Below are positions 24,827-34,400 of a stretch of 51,668 nt of DNA, in pieces. Origin of the DNA: JBKPCD01 sp046727175 (GTDB taxonomy: Bacteria > Acidobacteriota > Vicinamibacteria > Vicinamibacterales > 2-12-FULL-66-21); the NCBI GenBank assembly GCA_046727175.1, contig JBKPCD010000001.1, positions 1 through 51,668 of the forward strand. Direction: 5' to 3'. How positions within the stretch are numbered: the stretch's first letter is position 1; each line of letters starts with the position of its first letter. A model generated the notes under the pieces. The model made no database searches, was not told the DNA's origin, and saw only the letters and a list, made by a program, of their open reading frames with translations. The position numbers were made by a program, and so were the translations under genes.

Positions 24827-27559
24827 ATGTCGTTGAAAACCCGCATATCCAGCTTGTGGCGAAATCTCGTCCACCGGCAGCGCGCCGACCGTGATCTCGA
24901 CGACGAGGTGCGGGCAGTGCAGGCCCTGCTTGTCGAGGAGAAGGTGCGCCAGGGCATGACGCTTCAGCAAGCACGACGCGCGGCGCATATCGAGCTCGGA
25001 CGCGTCGAGACGATCGAGGAAGGTGTGCGAGACGTGCGAACCGGAGCATTCTTAGACGCATTGATCCAGGACCTGCGCTATGCGCTGCGATCGCTGCGAC
25101 GCACGCCCGGGTTCGCAGTTGCCGCGATCGCGACGCTGGCCCTCGGGATTGGCGCGAACGCGACGATCTTCACGCTGCTCGACGCAGTGCTCTTCAAATC
25201 ACTGCCCGTACCCGCCGCGCACGAGCTCGTTGCGCTCTACGAGAACGCTCCGGATGCCGCCCCCGACGTGTCGGGAGGGACCGGCCGCTATTTCCGGTTC
25301 TCGTACCCGAGGTTCGAGTGGCTGCAACAGGCGATTGGGGAGCACGGAAAACTTGCGGCGGCGACTCGGAGCTCGAGGTTCGTCGTCCGGCTCCCCGGAG
25401 CGACCGAGGCAGAACGAGTGCGGGGCCAGCTCGTGTCGGGCAGCTACTTCGAGACGCTGGGCGTGTCCGCGACCCGTGGCCGCGTCCTTGGATCCACCGA
25501 CGTGCGCGTCGGGCAGGTCGATACGGTCGCGGTGATCAGCGACGGATTTCACAAGCGCTCGTTCGGCGGATCGGACAGCGTGATCGGTCAGACGCTCGCG
25601 GTAAACGGCCTTCAGGTCACGATTGTCGGCATCACGCCGCCCGGCTTCGTCGGCGTCTGGACCGATAACGAAGCAGACCTCTGGATGCCGCTGACGCTCC
25701 AGGGGCCGTTGCGGTACGAGAACAACTCCAGTTCCTACAACGTCGCCGATCGCAGCAACCCGTGGATTGGCGAAGACCGGATCGCCTGGCTCAATCTCAT
25801 CGCACGCATTCCCTCCGAGGAGCTGCCGCGCGCGAAGTTGCTGCTCGACACCGCCAACCGGCAGGGGCTGACCGAGCTCGCCAGCACCTTCGACGATTCC
25901 GCGGCCCGTCGCGACATGCTCGCCCACAGGCTCGCGCTCGAGCCTTTTGCCCGCGGCTTCTCCGGCCTGCGGGCGCAGTACTCCGACGCGCTCCTGGCGC
26001 TGGCCGCCATGGTGGTCGTCGTTCTGCTCGTCACGTGTGCGAACGTCGCGAATCTCATGCTCGCGCGCGCGGCGGGACGTGTGCGCGACGTGGGTATCCG
26101 GCTGTCGCTCGGGGCGACGACCGGCCGACTGATCCGGCAATGCCTCACCGAGAGCCTGCTGCTCGCCATCGTGGGCGGGGCAGCCGGCCTGTTTGCGGGT
26201 CGGTGGGCGAGCGCATTCCTCGCGCATCAAGTGCTCGGGACATCGCGCGTGCTCCCGCCGGTGTTCTCGCCGGACGGCCGGCTGATCCTCTTTGCGGCAA
26301 GCCTCACGATCCTGACGGCGATCCTGTTCGGTCTGGCGCCCGCGATTCGCGCGACGCGGATAGGCGGAACGGTTTCCATCGGCAGCAATCAACGGCTCGC
26401 GATCGGCGAAACGAGCATGCGAGGCATGCGTCCGCTCGTCGCTGCGCAGCTCGCTCTGGCGGTTGTCGTTGTCTTCGGCGCCGCACTGATGGGCAGGACG
26501 CTCATCAACTTCGTGCGGGTCGATCCCGGTTTCGAGGTCGATCGGCTGGTGAGCGCGACGTTTTCACCAGCAGCGAGCGGGTACTTGCAGGAGAGCGTTC
26601 CGGCGTTGAGCGAGCGCCTCGTTGCGGCCGTGCGGCAGCTTCCGGGTGTGTCGTCGGCGACCGTCTCGGGGTGCGGTCTCGTCGACAACTGTTTCCATTC
26701 GAGCGGCTTCACGATCGAAGGCGTTCCGAACAGCGTCTCGCTGCAGGACAACTGGGTCGGCCAGGGGTATTTCGCGACCGTCGGCATGCGTCTCGTCACC
26801 GGCCGCGGATTCGAGCCCCGCGATATGGCGGGGAAACCGGGTGTCGCCGTCGTCACCGAGTCGATCGCGCGCCGTTATTTTCCGGGACAGGATCCGCTGG
26901 GCAAACGACTCGGCTTCAATCAGCTCGACACCGAGATCGTCGGCGTCGTCCGCGATGCGCGCGTGAAGTCGCTGCGCGATCCGACGCCGATGGTTTACTT
27001 TCCACTCGATGCGTCCCGGGCGCCCAACTATCTCGATGTCCGGGTGGCCGGGGACGCCGAACAGGCAGTCGGAGCCATCCGTGATGCTCTGCGGCGGACT
27101 GAGCCGGGACTCGTCCTCGACTCGGTAACGACCCTGCAATCGCGTCTTGGCCGGGACGTCGCTCGAGAGCGGCTCGTCGCATACCTCGCGTCAGGCTTCG
27201 CAGGTCTTGCGCTGTTGCTCGCCTCGCTGGGCCTGTATGGCGTGCTCTCTTACGCCGTGGCACGGCGAACCCAGGAGATCGGCGTCCGGATGGCGCTCGG
27301 CGCCCGCGCGCGTACCATCGCGAGTCTCGTCTTGTACGACGCGCTCAAGGTCGTTGCTGTCGGCTTGCTTGCGGGTATCGTCGTCGCATCGGGTGTAGGC
27401 CGTCTTTTGCGCAGCTTGCTGTTCGACGTCAGCCTCTCGGATCCTGTGACAGGCGCGTTCGTTCTGCTCGTGCTCGTCCTCGTCACGCTGACCGCCGCGT
27501 ACCTTCCCGCCCGGTGCGCCATGCGCGTCGATCCGATTACGGCGCTCCGCACCGAGTGA
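24827..27559 (+). CDS. ADOP/MacB-like ABC permease, PadR-linked
   Basis: A full 910-residue ADOP permease. Residues 1-80 form the cytoplasmic N-terminal domain (LWRNLVHRQRADRDLDDEV, then GMTLQQARRAAHIELGRVE). The first half starts DLRYALRSLRRTPGFAVAAIATLALGIGANATIF and includes VTCANVANLMLARAAGRVRDVGIRLSLGA. The second half has LYGVLSYAVARRTQEIGVRMALGA and ends YLPARCAMRVDPITALRTE. Two periplasmic core domains lie between. It is the only complete PadR-ADOP pair here; of the other permease loci one is TetR-linked and two are dead. The partner ATPase is not in the window. Substrate unknown. Confidence 0.93.
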   Translation: MSLKTRISSLWRNLVHRQRADRDLDDEVRAVQALLVEEKVRQGMTLQQARRAAHIELGRVETIEEGVRDVRTGAFLDALIQDLRYALRSLRRTPGFAVAAIATLALGIGANATIFTLLDAVLFKSLPVPAAHELVALYENAPDAAPDVSGGTGRYFRFSYPRFEWLQQAIGEHGKLAAATRSSRFVVRLPGATEAERVRGQLVSGSYFETLGVSATRGRVLGSTDVRVGQVDTVAVISDGFHKRSFGGSDSVIGQTLAVNGLQVTIVGITPPGFVGVWTDNEADLWMPLTLQGPLRYENNSSSYNVADRSNPWIGEDRIAWLNLIARIPSEELPRAKLLLDTANRQGLTELASTFDDSAARRDMLAHRLALEPFARGFSGLRAQYSDALLALAAMVVVVLLVTCANVANLMLARAAGRVRDVGIRLSLGATTGRLIRQCLTESLLLAIVGGAAGLFAGRWASAFLAHQVLGTSRVLPPVFSPDGRLILFAASLTILTAILFGLAPAIRATRIGGTVSIGSNQRLAIGETSMRGMRPLVAAQLALAVVVVFGAALMGRTLINFVRVDPGFEVDRLVSATFSPAASGYLQESVPALSERLVAAVRQLPGVSSATVSGCGLVDNCFHSSGFTIEGVPNSVSLQDNWVGQGYFATVGMRLVTGRGFEPRDMAGKPGVAVVTESIARRYFPGQDPLGKRLGFNQLDTEIVGVVRDARVKSLRDPTPMVYFPLDASRAPNYLDVRVAGDAEQAVGAIRDALRRTEPGLVLDSVTTLQSRLGRDVARERLVAYLASGFAGLALLLASLGLYGVLSYAVARRTQEIGVRMALGARARTIASLVLYDALKVVAVGLLAGIVVASGVGRLLRSLLFDVSLSDPVTGAFVLLVLVLVTLTAAYLPARCAMRVDPITALRTE

Positions 27560-27570
27560 CCGGCAGGGAA

Positions 27571-27637
27571 AACAGGAGATGAGGAGGTCAAGAGGTCTCC
27601 GTGAGTTTTTGATCTCCTGATCTTCTGATCTCCTGTT
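27571..27637. repeat. family D word-repeat hairpin (AGGAGAT/ATCTCCT)
   Basis: AACAGGAGAT (27571-27580) pairs exactly with ATCTCCTGTT (27628-27637), and the inner GAGGAGGTCAAGAGGTCTCC pairs imperfectly with GATCTCCTGATCTTCTGATC. The loop carries GAGTTTTT. It begins 11 nt after the permease stop codon. The word differs from families A-C but the architecture is the same. Confidence 0.75.
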
Positions 27638-27840
27638 CAAATCTCGTCGCCCTGGACACGAGGGTGTTATCCAATGCGGAACAGTCGGCTCCCTTCCGGA
27701 CCTCTCACCCTCCCACAATGACTTACCGACGGTTCGCATACCGGAACTCATCCTGGATTCCTCCATCAGGTTGTCATTTGGGTCGAAACGTGCCGTACTC
27801 CGTCATCCCTGGAGCAAGCGAGCCTTGCGAGCGAGCCCGC
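27638..27840. other. intergenic stretch without recognised gene
   Basis: About 200 nt between hairpin D and the leader element. A TTGTCA at 27771-27776 could be a -35 for the second receptor, but only a weak TACTCC lies at the right distance. No coding potential was recognised. Confidence 0.4.
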
Positions 27841-27937
27841 CCGCCCCACGCGCACAAAACGCCCGGCGGGGACCTCGCGGAGCGGAGCGGGGATCGTGGG
27901 GCCCGCGAGCGACGGCGTAAGGGGGTCCCGGGGAGAG
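27841..27937 (+). repeat. GC-rich leader element, copy E4 (receptor 2)
   Basis: It contains CCCCACGCGCACAAAACGCC, then GCGGAGCGGAGCGGGGATCG, then CCCGCGAGCGACGGCG and a degenerate GTCCCGGGGA...AAGTCCC hairpin remnant, ending at the purine-rich ribosome-binding site. The block order equals that upstream of the first receptor, and the central part matches the copy in front of DUF421. All copies point towards the downstream gene. Confidence 0.7.
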
Positions 27938-27967
27938 AGGAAGTCCCTGCGGAGGAGGAGGAAAGCC

Positions 27968-30900
27968 GTGACAAATGTGATCCGTCAGCTCACGCTTTCG
28001 ATCGCGCTCGTCGTTGTCCTCGTTGTGTCGGCGTCGGCGCAGAGCGCCGGCACGATCACCGGCATGGTCAAGGATTCGAGTGGCGCGGTGCTGCCCGGCG
28101 CCACGGTGACGGCCGTCAACACGATCCAGGCCGCGACCTATACCGCGGTGACCACCGCGCAAGGCACGTTCGTTCTCGTCGAGATTCCTCCAGGCACCTA
28201 CACCATCAGCGTCGAGCTCTCCGGCTTCAAGAAGGTCGAGAAGAGCGACGTCGTCCTCAGCACGGCCTCCAAGATCAGCGTTGGCGAGATCGTGCTGGAC
28301 GTGGGGAACGTGAGCGAGACGGTCAGCGTTGTGGCCGAATCGAGTCAATCGCTGCTGAAGACCGAGTCGGCGGAGCGCTCCGACCTCGTGACGAACACCC
28401 AACTCAAGGAGCTGGCCCTCAACGGGCGCAACATCGCGGATCTGTTCAAGACAATCCCCGGCATCATCGCCGGCGGCACGCAGACGACGTCGACGGTGCA
28501 GAACGTGGTCGGCAGCTTCAACATCAACGGGACGCGATCGAACCAGCACGAGTACACCGTGGATGGCGTCACCAACCTGAACCTCGGGAACAACACGGGC
28601 GCTCTCGTCACGATCAATCCCGATGCCGTCGAGGAGGTCAAGATTCTGACGTCCAACTACCAGGCGGAGTACGGACGGGCGGGCGGCGGCTTCATTTCGC
28701 TCACCACGCGTGGAGGTACGAACGAATATCGAGGCGGGATCCGATATTTCAAGCGCAACGAAGACTTCAACGCGAACAACTATTTCAACGTCCTCAACAA
28801 TCGTCCCAAGCCGCCATATCGATACGACTACGCCGGCTGGGACTTCGGCGGACCGATTCCCGTGGGCGGGAGCAAGGGCAGCCGCAAGGTCTTCTTCTTC
28901 GCTGCGCAGGAGTACTACCAGCAGAAGACACCGGCCACCTCGCCGACCAACATTCGTGTTCCCACCGCCGCCGAGCGCAATGGAGACTTCTCGCAGACTC
29001 GCGACGTCAACGGCAATCTGATCGTGATTCGTGATCCGAACACCGGCCAGCCTTTTCTCGGAAACGTCATTCCGAGCAGCCGGTTTGCCGCGGGCACTCA
29101 GCAGCTGATGAACACCTTCCCTCTGCCCAACGCCCCCGAAGGAGGGAATCAATACAACTACACGTCGCAGCTGCCCCGCGACACCCCTCGGCGTGAGGAC
29201 ATCGCCCGTGTGGACTGGCAGATCACAGCCGAAACGAGGCTGAGCGGCCGCTATATCCACAACAAGGACGAAGACGTGCAGCCGCTCGGGACGACGACCG
29301 CGGCGTTCAATTTTCCGCTGACGGATGTGGTGCGGAAGAACGGACCGGGCGACGTGTTCTCCGCGACGCTGACGCACGTGTTCAGCCAGAGCCTGGTCAA
29401 CGAGTTCATCTTCGGTGCGGGACGGGGAGGGGTCTTCATCGGTCCTGTGGATCTGACCGAGGCGACGCGCAACAAGTGGGGAGTGACCACGCCGTTGTTA
29501 TTCCCGGATGCCGATCCGAGCGACACGCTCCCGAGCGTGACCTTCGGCGGCATCTCAGGTCAGACGTTCGCGAACACGAATTTCAACGGCACGCCATTCG
29601 ATCAGAAGTTCCAGATCAACAACTTCATGAACAACCTGACGAAGGTGTGGAACACCCACTCCGTGAAGACCGGTATCTACTATCAGGGCGCAAACAACCG
29701 GCGCACCTCGTTCGGGCCGGTGCAGTCGAACCTCGCGTTCGGCACGAGCCATCCGCAGAACACCGGGCATCCGTTTGCGAACGCGCTGCTCGGGCTGTTC
29801 GATACCTACACCCAGGCGGAGCAGAAAATCACGAGCAACTACTACTATCGTGATCTTTCGGGCTACATCCAGGACACGTGGAAGATCAAACCAACGCTCA
29901 CGCTGGACGTCGGGCTCCGGATTTCGAACTATCAGCCCATCCACGACAAGGAAGCGCGGCTCGGCTTCTTCAATCCGGAACTGTTCACGGCGGCGCAGGC
30001 GGTACGACTCTACAGACCCGTCTGCGTCGGGTCGCCCTGCACGGCGCGCGCACTCGACCCGGCGATCTCGGCGACGCCGACGCTCGACAACACGCGGCCG
30101 TCGAACTACGTCGGAACGATCGTCGCGGGCTCGGGAAATCTCACGAACGGCGTCGGCCGCGTCGCGGACGGGTATCCGGCGGGCGGCTTCGAAACAGCGG
30201 CGATTCTGTGGGGTCCGCGCGCGGGATTCAGCTGGGACGTCACCGGCAGCTCGAAGACGATTGTGCGCGGCGGATTCGGCATCAGCTACGACCGGATCGA
30301 CACGGATCGCGTTGCCGACGCGATCACGAATCCTCCCGGCATTCAGCTCGTGACGCTGACGAACGGCAGCCTCAGCTCGCTGGGCACAACGCGGAGTGAC
30401 CTGCTACCGGTCTACGGCGATGTCGTCGGCACGCCGCGCGACGGGAAGGTGCCAACGGTCTACAGCTACAGCGTCGGCGTGCAGCGCGACATCGGCTGGT
30501 CCACGGTGCTGGATCTCGCGTACGTCGGCACGCAGTCCCGCCACAATCCGCGGCAGACGGACTTGAATGCGATTCCGTACGGCGCGATGTTCCTGCCGGC
30601 GAATCAGGATCCGACGCGATTCGGCGGGACGATTCCCGCGATCGAGCCGAACCTGCCGCAGGGTTACGTCGATGCCGGTCTCAAGTTCTCCGGCGCGAAC
30701 GCCGTGAACCTGAACCTGCTGCGTCCGTACCCGGGATACGGCAACATGCGCTGGCGCTTGTACGACAGCCGCGCGGGCTACGATGCGCTGCAGATCTCCG
30801 CCAACCGCCGCTTCTCGAAGCGCGTGCAGTTCGGCGTGTCGTACACGCTTTCGCGCGCGAAGACGGACTCGGCCGGCGTGACCGACAACACGCACCCGTT

Positions 30901-31285
30901 CGATCTCGAGAGCTACGACTCGGTCGGGCGAAGCGAATGCGGCCGAATCATCGGCGGCATAGCTGCTGCAACGCTTACCAGCATGCTTGGAATGAGTCGT
31001 GTCGAAGACCTCGAAATCTATAAGCTCGCCGTGAAACTTCGGGCCGAAGTCATCAGGCTCACCTCGAGTGGCACCGTTGCGAGTGACTACAAGTTCGTCA
31101 GACAAATCCGAGATGCTGCCCGTGGAGGTCCCCGCAACATCTCAGAAGGTTTCTCGCGACTCGCGCCCCTCGAATTCCACAAGTTTCTGGGGTACGCGAA
31201 GGGTTCCCTCGAGGAGACGAAAAACCATGTCTTTGACGGCCACGAGAGCGGATACTTCAGCGATGACGACCTCGCCATCTTGTAA
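27968..31285 (+). CDS. Oar-like TonB-dependent receptor, 3'-truncated and fused to an S23-type protein
   Basis: The frame starts at GTG 27968 with GGAGGAGGAGG upstream. The signal peptide covers residues 1-25 (ending SASAQ), the carboxypeptidase-regulatory domain about 27-110 (GTITGMVKDSSGAVLPGATVTAV), then plug and barrel. Barrel similarity ends after NTHPFDLESYD (residue 984, base 30919), where the family normally continues for another 150-200 residues to a C-terminal aromatic residue. Instead a short linker leads in frame to an S23/four-helix-bundle protein (residue 1009 onward). Without the last strands and the C-terminal beta-signal the receptor probably cannot be assembled, so this looks like a disrupted gene. 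A hybrid assembly join is the alternative. Confidence 0.8.
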   Translation: MTNVIRQLTLSIALVVVLVVSASAQSAGTITGMVKDSSGAVLPGATVTAVNTIQAATYTAVTTAQGTFVLVEIPPGTYTISVELSGFKKVEKSDVVLSTASKISVGEIVLDVGNVSETVSVVAESSQSLLKTESAERSDLVTNTQLKELALNGRNIADLFKTIPGIIAGGTQTTSTVQNVVGSFNINGTRSNQHEYTVDGVTNLNLGNNTGALVTINPDAVEEVKILTSNYQAEYGRAGGGFISLTTRGGTNEYRGGIRYFKRNEDFNANNYFNVLNNRPKPPYRYDYAGWDFGGPIPVGGSKGSRKVFFFAAQEYYQQKTPATSPTNIRVPTAAERNGDFSQTRDVNGNLIVIRDPNTGQPFLGNVIPSSRFAAGTQQLMNTFPLPNAPEGGNQYNYTSQLPRDTPRREDIARVDWQITAETRLSGRYIHNKDEDVQPLGTTTAAFNFPLTDVVRKNGPGDVFSATLTHVFSQSLVNEFIFGAGRGGVFIGPVDLTEATRNKWGVTTPLLFPDADPSDTLPSVTFGGISGQTFANTNFNGTPFDQKFQINNFMNNLTKVWNTHSVKTGIYYQGANNRRTSFGPVQSNLAFGTSHPQNTGHPFANALLGLFDTYTQAEQKITSNYYYRDLSGYIQDTWKIKPTLTLDVGLRISNYQPIHDKEARLGFFNPELFTAAQAVRLYRPVCVGSPCTARALDPAISATPTLDNTRPSNYVGTIVAGSGNLTNGVGRVADGYPAGGFETAAILWGPRAGFSWDVTGSSKTIVRGGFGISYDRIDTDRVADAITNPPGIQLVTLTNGSLSSLGTTRSDLLPVYGDVVGTPRDGKVPTVYSYSVGVQRDIGWSTVLDLAYVGTQSRHNPRQTDLNAIPYGAMFLPANQDPTRFGGTIPAIEPNLPQGYVDAGLKFSGANAVNLNLLRPYPGYGNMRWRLYDSRAGYDALQISANRRFSKRVQFGVSYTLSRAKTDSAGVTDNTHPFDLESYDSVGRSECGRIIGGIAAATLTSMLGMSRVEDLEIYKLAVKLRAEVIRLTSSGTVASDYKFVRQIRDAARGGPRNISEGFSRLAPLEFHKFLGYAKGSLEETKNHVFDGHESGYFSDDDLAIL

Positions 31286-31455
31286 CGCTGGCACGTCGCA
31301 CCCTGGGCGGCACGACTCGGTTGATGGTCTATCTAGACTCGCCCGAGGCACAGCGTGCATACGAGGAGATTCGCAAACGGCGCCGCAACCAGCAGCCCAA
31401 GGCGCGCGCCGTTGAGAACCGGGAGGCATCCGGGAACCCAGAACCGGGAACCTGA
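30992..31455 (+). pseudogene. S23/23S-rRNA intervening-sequence (four-helix bundle) protein gene, frameshifted
   Basis: MSRVEDLEIYKLAVKLRAEVIRL starts at 30992. RQIRDAARGGPRNISEGFSR is the hallmark of the S23/IVP four-helix-bundle family, followed by EFHKFLGYAKGSLEET. The frame stops at TAA 31283-31285, but the next frame continues with the expected last helix: LARRTLGGTTRLMVYLDS, running to TGA 31453-31455. One base appears lost near 31283. The tail of the shifted frame (ENREASGNPEPGT) is a translation of the family A repeat that begins at 31414. Relatives are encoded in 23S rRNA intervening sequences, and the Avd protein of diversity-generating retroelements has a related fold; no reverse transcriptase is nearby. 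Confidence 0.8.
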
Positions 31456-31490
31456 ACCTGGAACCCTGGAACCGGTGAACCGGGAACCTG
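31414..31490. repeat. family A word-repeat arm between S23 and GH106
   Basis: A run of GAACCGGGA/GAACCTG words with one orientation dominant. On the minus strand it starts directly after the stop codon of the GH106 gene (31493-31491); on the plus strand it overlaps the end of the frameshifted S23 gene. The opposite arm is mostly missing. Confidence 0.7.
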
Positions 31491-34400
31491 TCACCGGCGC
31501 GCGAGCGCCGTCAGCGTCACGGGCCCGAGTAGACCAGAGTCGAGGGGTTCCCATGTCGCTGCACTGAAGAGACCGTCAGGCCCGCGGTTCTGCGGCAAGC
31601 GCGCGGGGAAGTTCACGTTGTAGAACTTCCGCCAGCGCACGCCGGCTTTGTCGAGCGCGGCGATCCGGTTCGCCATCAGGTTGCTGACGGAGACCTCGAG
31701 CACGTTCCGATCGGCGAGCGATGCGCGACCGATCGTGACGCGGAACGTGGGACCAATCAGGGTCACCAGGTCCTTCCCGTTCAACCGCACGCGCGCGCTC
31801 TCGCGTACGCGGCCGAGGTCGAGCTCCCATGCGCCCGCATCTCCTGATAGTTTCGGCAGCGTCGTCGAGTACGTCGCGGTTCCGGAAAACTGCTTCACAT
31901 CCTCGCCGCCGAACGTTGTCCAGGACGCGAGATGATCGACTTTCCGTTCGGCGGGACGTTCGGGACCGCCCTCGACGAATCGGACGGTCCAGGGGCCGGT
32001 GATCTCAATCCGACCTGCGGCTGCCGGGATAGCGCGATTCGATGTTGCCGCGAGCGCCGTGTACGTCGGATATGGTCTCCCCGCTGGTGTGTCCGTTGTC
32101 GCCACGATGAGGGAACCGCCGCGCGGCATCGACAGCAGCACGTCGATCGTCCCGTCGGTCGAGCGACGGACCTGTGCGTCTCCGCGGTTGCCGGTCATCG
32201 GATCGAAGACGACCGCCGCGCGTCTGCGATCGTCGAGCGGGACCCATCCGTCGATATCGCGATCGGTGCTGTTCGCGATGAAGTAGTATCGACCGCCGTC
32301 ATAGCGCCGTCGCGCGAACTGCAGGTCTCGATCGACCAGCGCCTCGCGTTGAACGGCTGCCTTCGCCAGCAGGCGCTCGAGATCGTCGCCGCGAAGAATT
32401 CTGCCGCGGCCGATTGGCGCCTCGCTCACGCCGTTCGCGTCAGCAGGTCCGAACCGGATCGTGTCTCGCCGTTCCCTCAAACGCGCCCGGCGACGCTCGA
32501 CATCCGAGAGTCCGGAGACGTCATCCGCCAGGCCTTTGAATGCGATGACGGTCGCACCCTGCTGGGCGAGAGTCAGCACGTGATCGAATGTTTCCAGCGG
32601 AATGAACCTGCTGGCCGGCAGCACGAGCGTCTTGTACGTTCCGCCGTCCGTGGCGATGGTCCGATTTACCTCACGAGCGGCGACCACCTGTCGATCCGAG
32701 ATGAAATCGTACGTATACCCGCGCTTCTGCAGCGTGGCGGTCGCGCTCTCGAAGGCGCTGCCGTCCGCGGGCGGATTGGCACCGCCGAAGTGCTCCAACC
32801 GCTCTTTCGCCGGCCGTGCCAACGCATCGTAGAACGGGTAGTACACGAGCACATCCTGATCCGGGATCCCGTGCTGCAGGAACGACTGCACGCGCGTCAC
32901 GTACTGATTCAGCGCGCCGAAGTCCTGCCACCAGGAGTTCCTGGAGTTGAACTCGACCGACGCGTAGAACAGCCAGCCAGGCCAGCGATCGTCCGGCGGC
33001 GAGTACGCAGTACCGTGATAGACGATGTGATTGACGCCGGCGACGAAGAAGCGATCGAGGGCGGCGCGAACGTCCGCAAGTGTCGACCGAAAATGCTCGC
33101 CGAGCCACGTCGCCGCTTCTGCGGAGACCAGCGGTCGTCCCGCGACATGTGCCGCGGACGTCGCCCACTTCGCGCGCTGGATTTCCGTACCTTCCGTTTC
33201 GGGAATGTCGCTAGCCGCGTAGAGATCGAGGATGTTCGCCGGCGAGCCGTGCGCCTGGTTGCGGACGATCGCGCCCCGCGCTTTCGCCCAGACGCGCCAC
33301 TCGGTCGTGAACGTGTCGAGCAGGAGATCGGAGATGGTCAGTCGATAGTCCGCGAGAATGCGCGCGCTTGTCTCGGTCGCCCCAGCGGCCATAAAACGCG
33401 CGTCACCGGCCGACGCGCTCGCGCTCTTGCCGAACAGCTCGGGCAGGTGCTGTCGCAGATCGTATCCCCGCCTTCGCTCGAATTCCTCGAACAGAGCCTG
33501 CGTTCCATCCGATTGCCCGGACGCATCGTCTACTTCGTACGAGTCGTTGAAGAACGCCCTCAGTCCACTCAGCGGGTGACCTTTGAAGGCCTGATCGAAT
33601 CGAGCGAGGTAGTTGCGGATTGCGCTGGTCGAGAAATGGTCGATGACGTTGCCTTCGCCGCCGGGCGCCGCACGTTCGACGAGCTTCCCGTGCCAGCCAA
33701 GGAACACCGCATCCAGCGTCCACGTTCCCGAAGGAGGCGTCCAGTCGAGCATCCCTTTGGCATTGACGTGCGACGTGAGGTCGATTGCCTTTCCGTCGCG
33801 CGAATATGTGACCAGCGCGACCAGCGGCAGCGGTTTCGGATAGCGCACCTGTTCCAACGCAAGCGCCTGCAGATTGGGGTTCGCTTCGACCGGCTCCTTG
33901 AGATCGCCGATCTGGATCCGCTTTGCATCGGGACGGCTCAGCGGCTGGTCGCGGGTGCCCTGCGGGGCGCGTTCGCCTGGTGCGACCTCGAGGACTTCGT
34001 AGATCTGATTGCCGATCGCGCGCACGAACGGCGCCTGATCGAGCCTCACCGGCTCGCCGAGCCGGCGACCCGCTTCGAGCGTCCACGTCTTGTAGGCGAG
34101 CGTGCGGCAGGCATCGCGCTCTCCGACCCACGGTCCGCCGAAGGGCCAGCCCGTGCCGGTCGCCATGTCGACGCCAAGATCGAGCCTTTCTGCTTCGCTC
34201 AGCGTGTGCTCCAGCAACCGTACCCAGTCCTCGGAGAGAAACGGAACGAATCGTGATTCGGTTCCGGCGACGCCGTAGATTGGCGTGATCTCGACACCGC
34301 CGAGTCCGACCATCTTCAGCGATTCGAGATCGGCGCTCAGGCTCGCGCGGTCGACCGCGCTCCCCATCCACCACCAGCGCGTCCACGGCCTGGTCTCGTG

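Noticed and set aside
30992..31455. Diversity-generating retroelement accessory gene (Avd)
   Set aside because: The S23 fold resembles Avd, but no reverse transcriptase, template repeat or variable repeat was seen nearby.
31932..34256. 774-codon open frame on the plus strand opposite GH106
   Set aside because: Arg-rich antisense frame without any domain; the minus strand encodes a clear glycoside hydrolase. Long antisense frames are expected in high-GC coding DNA.
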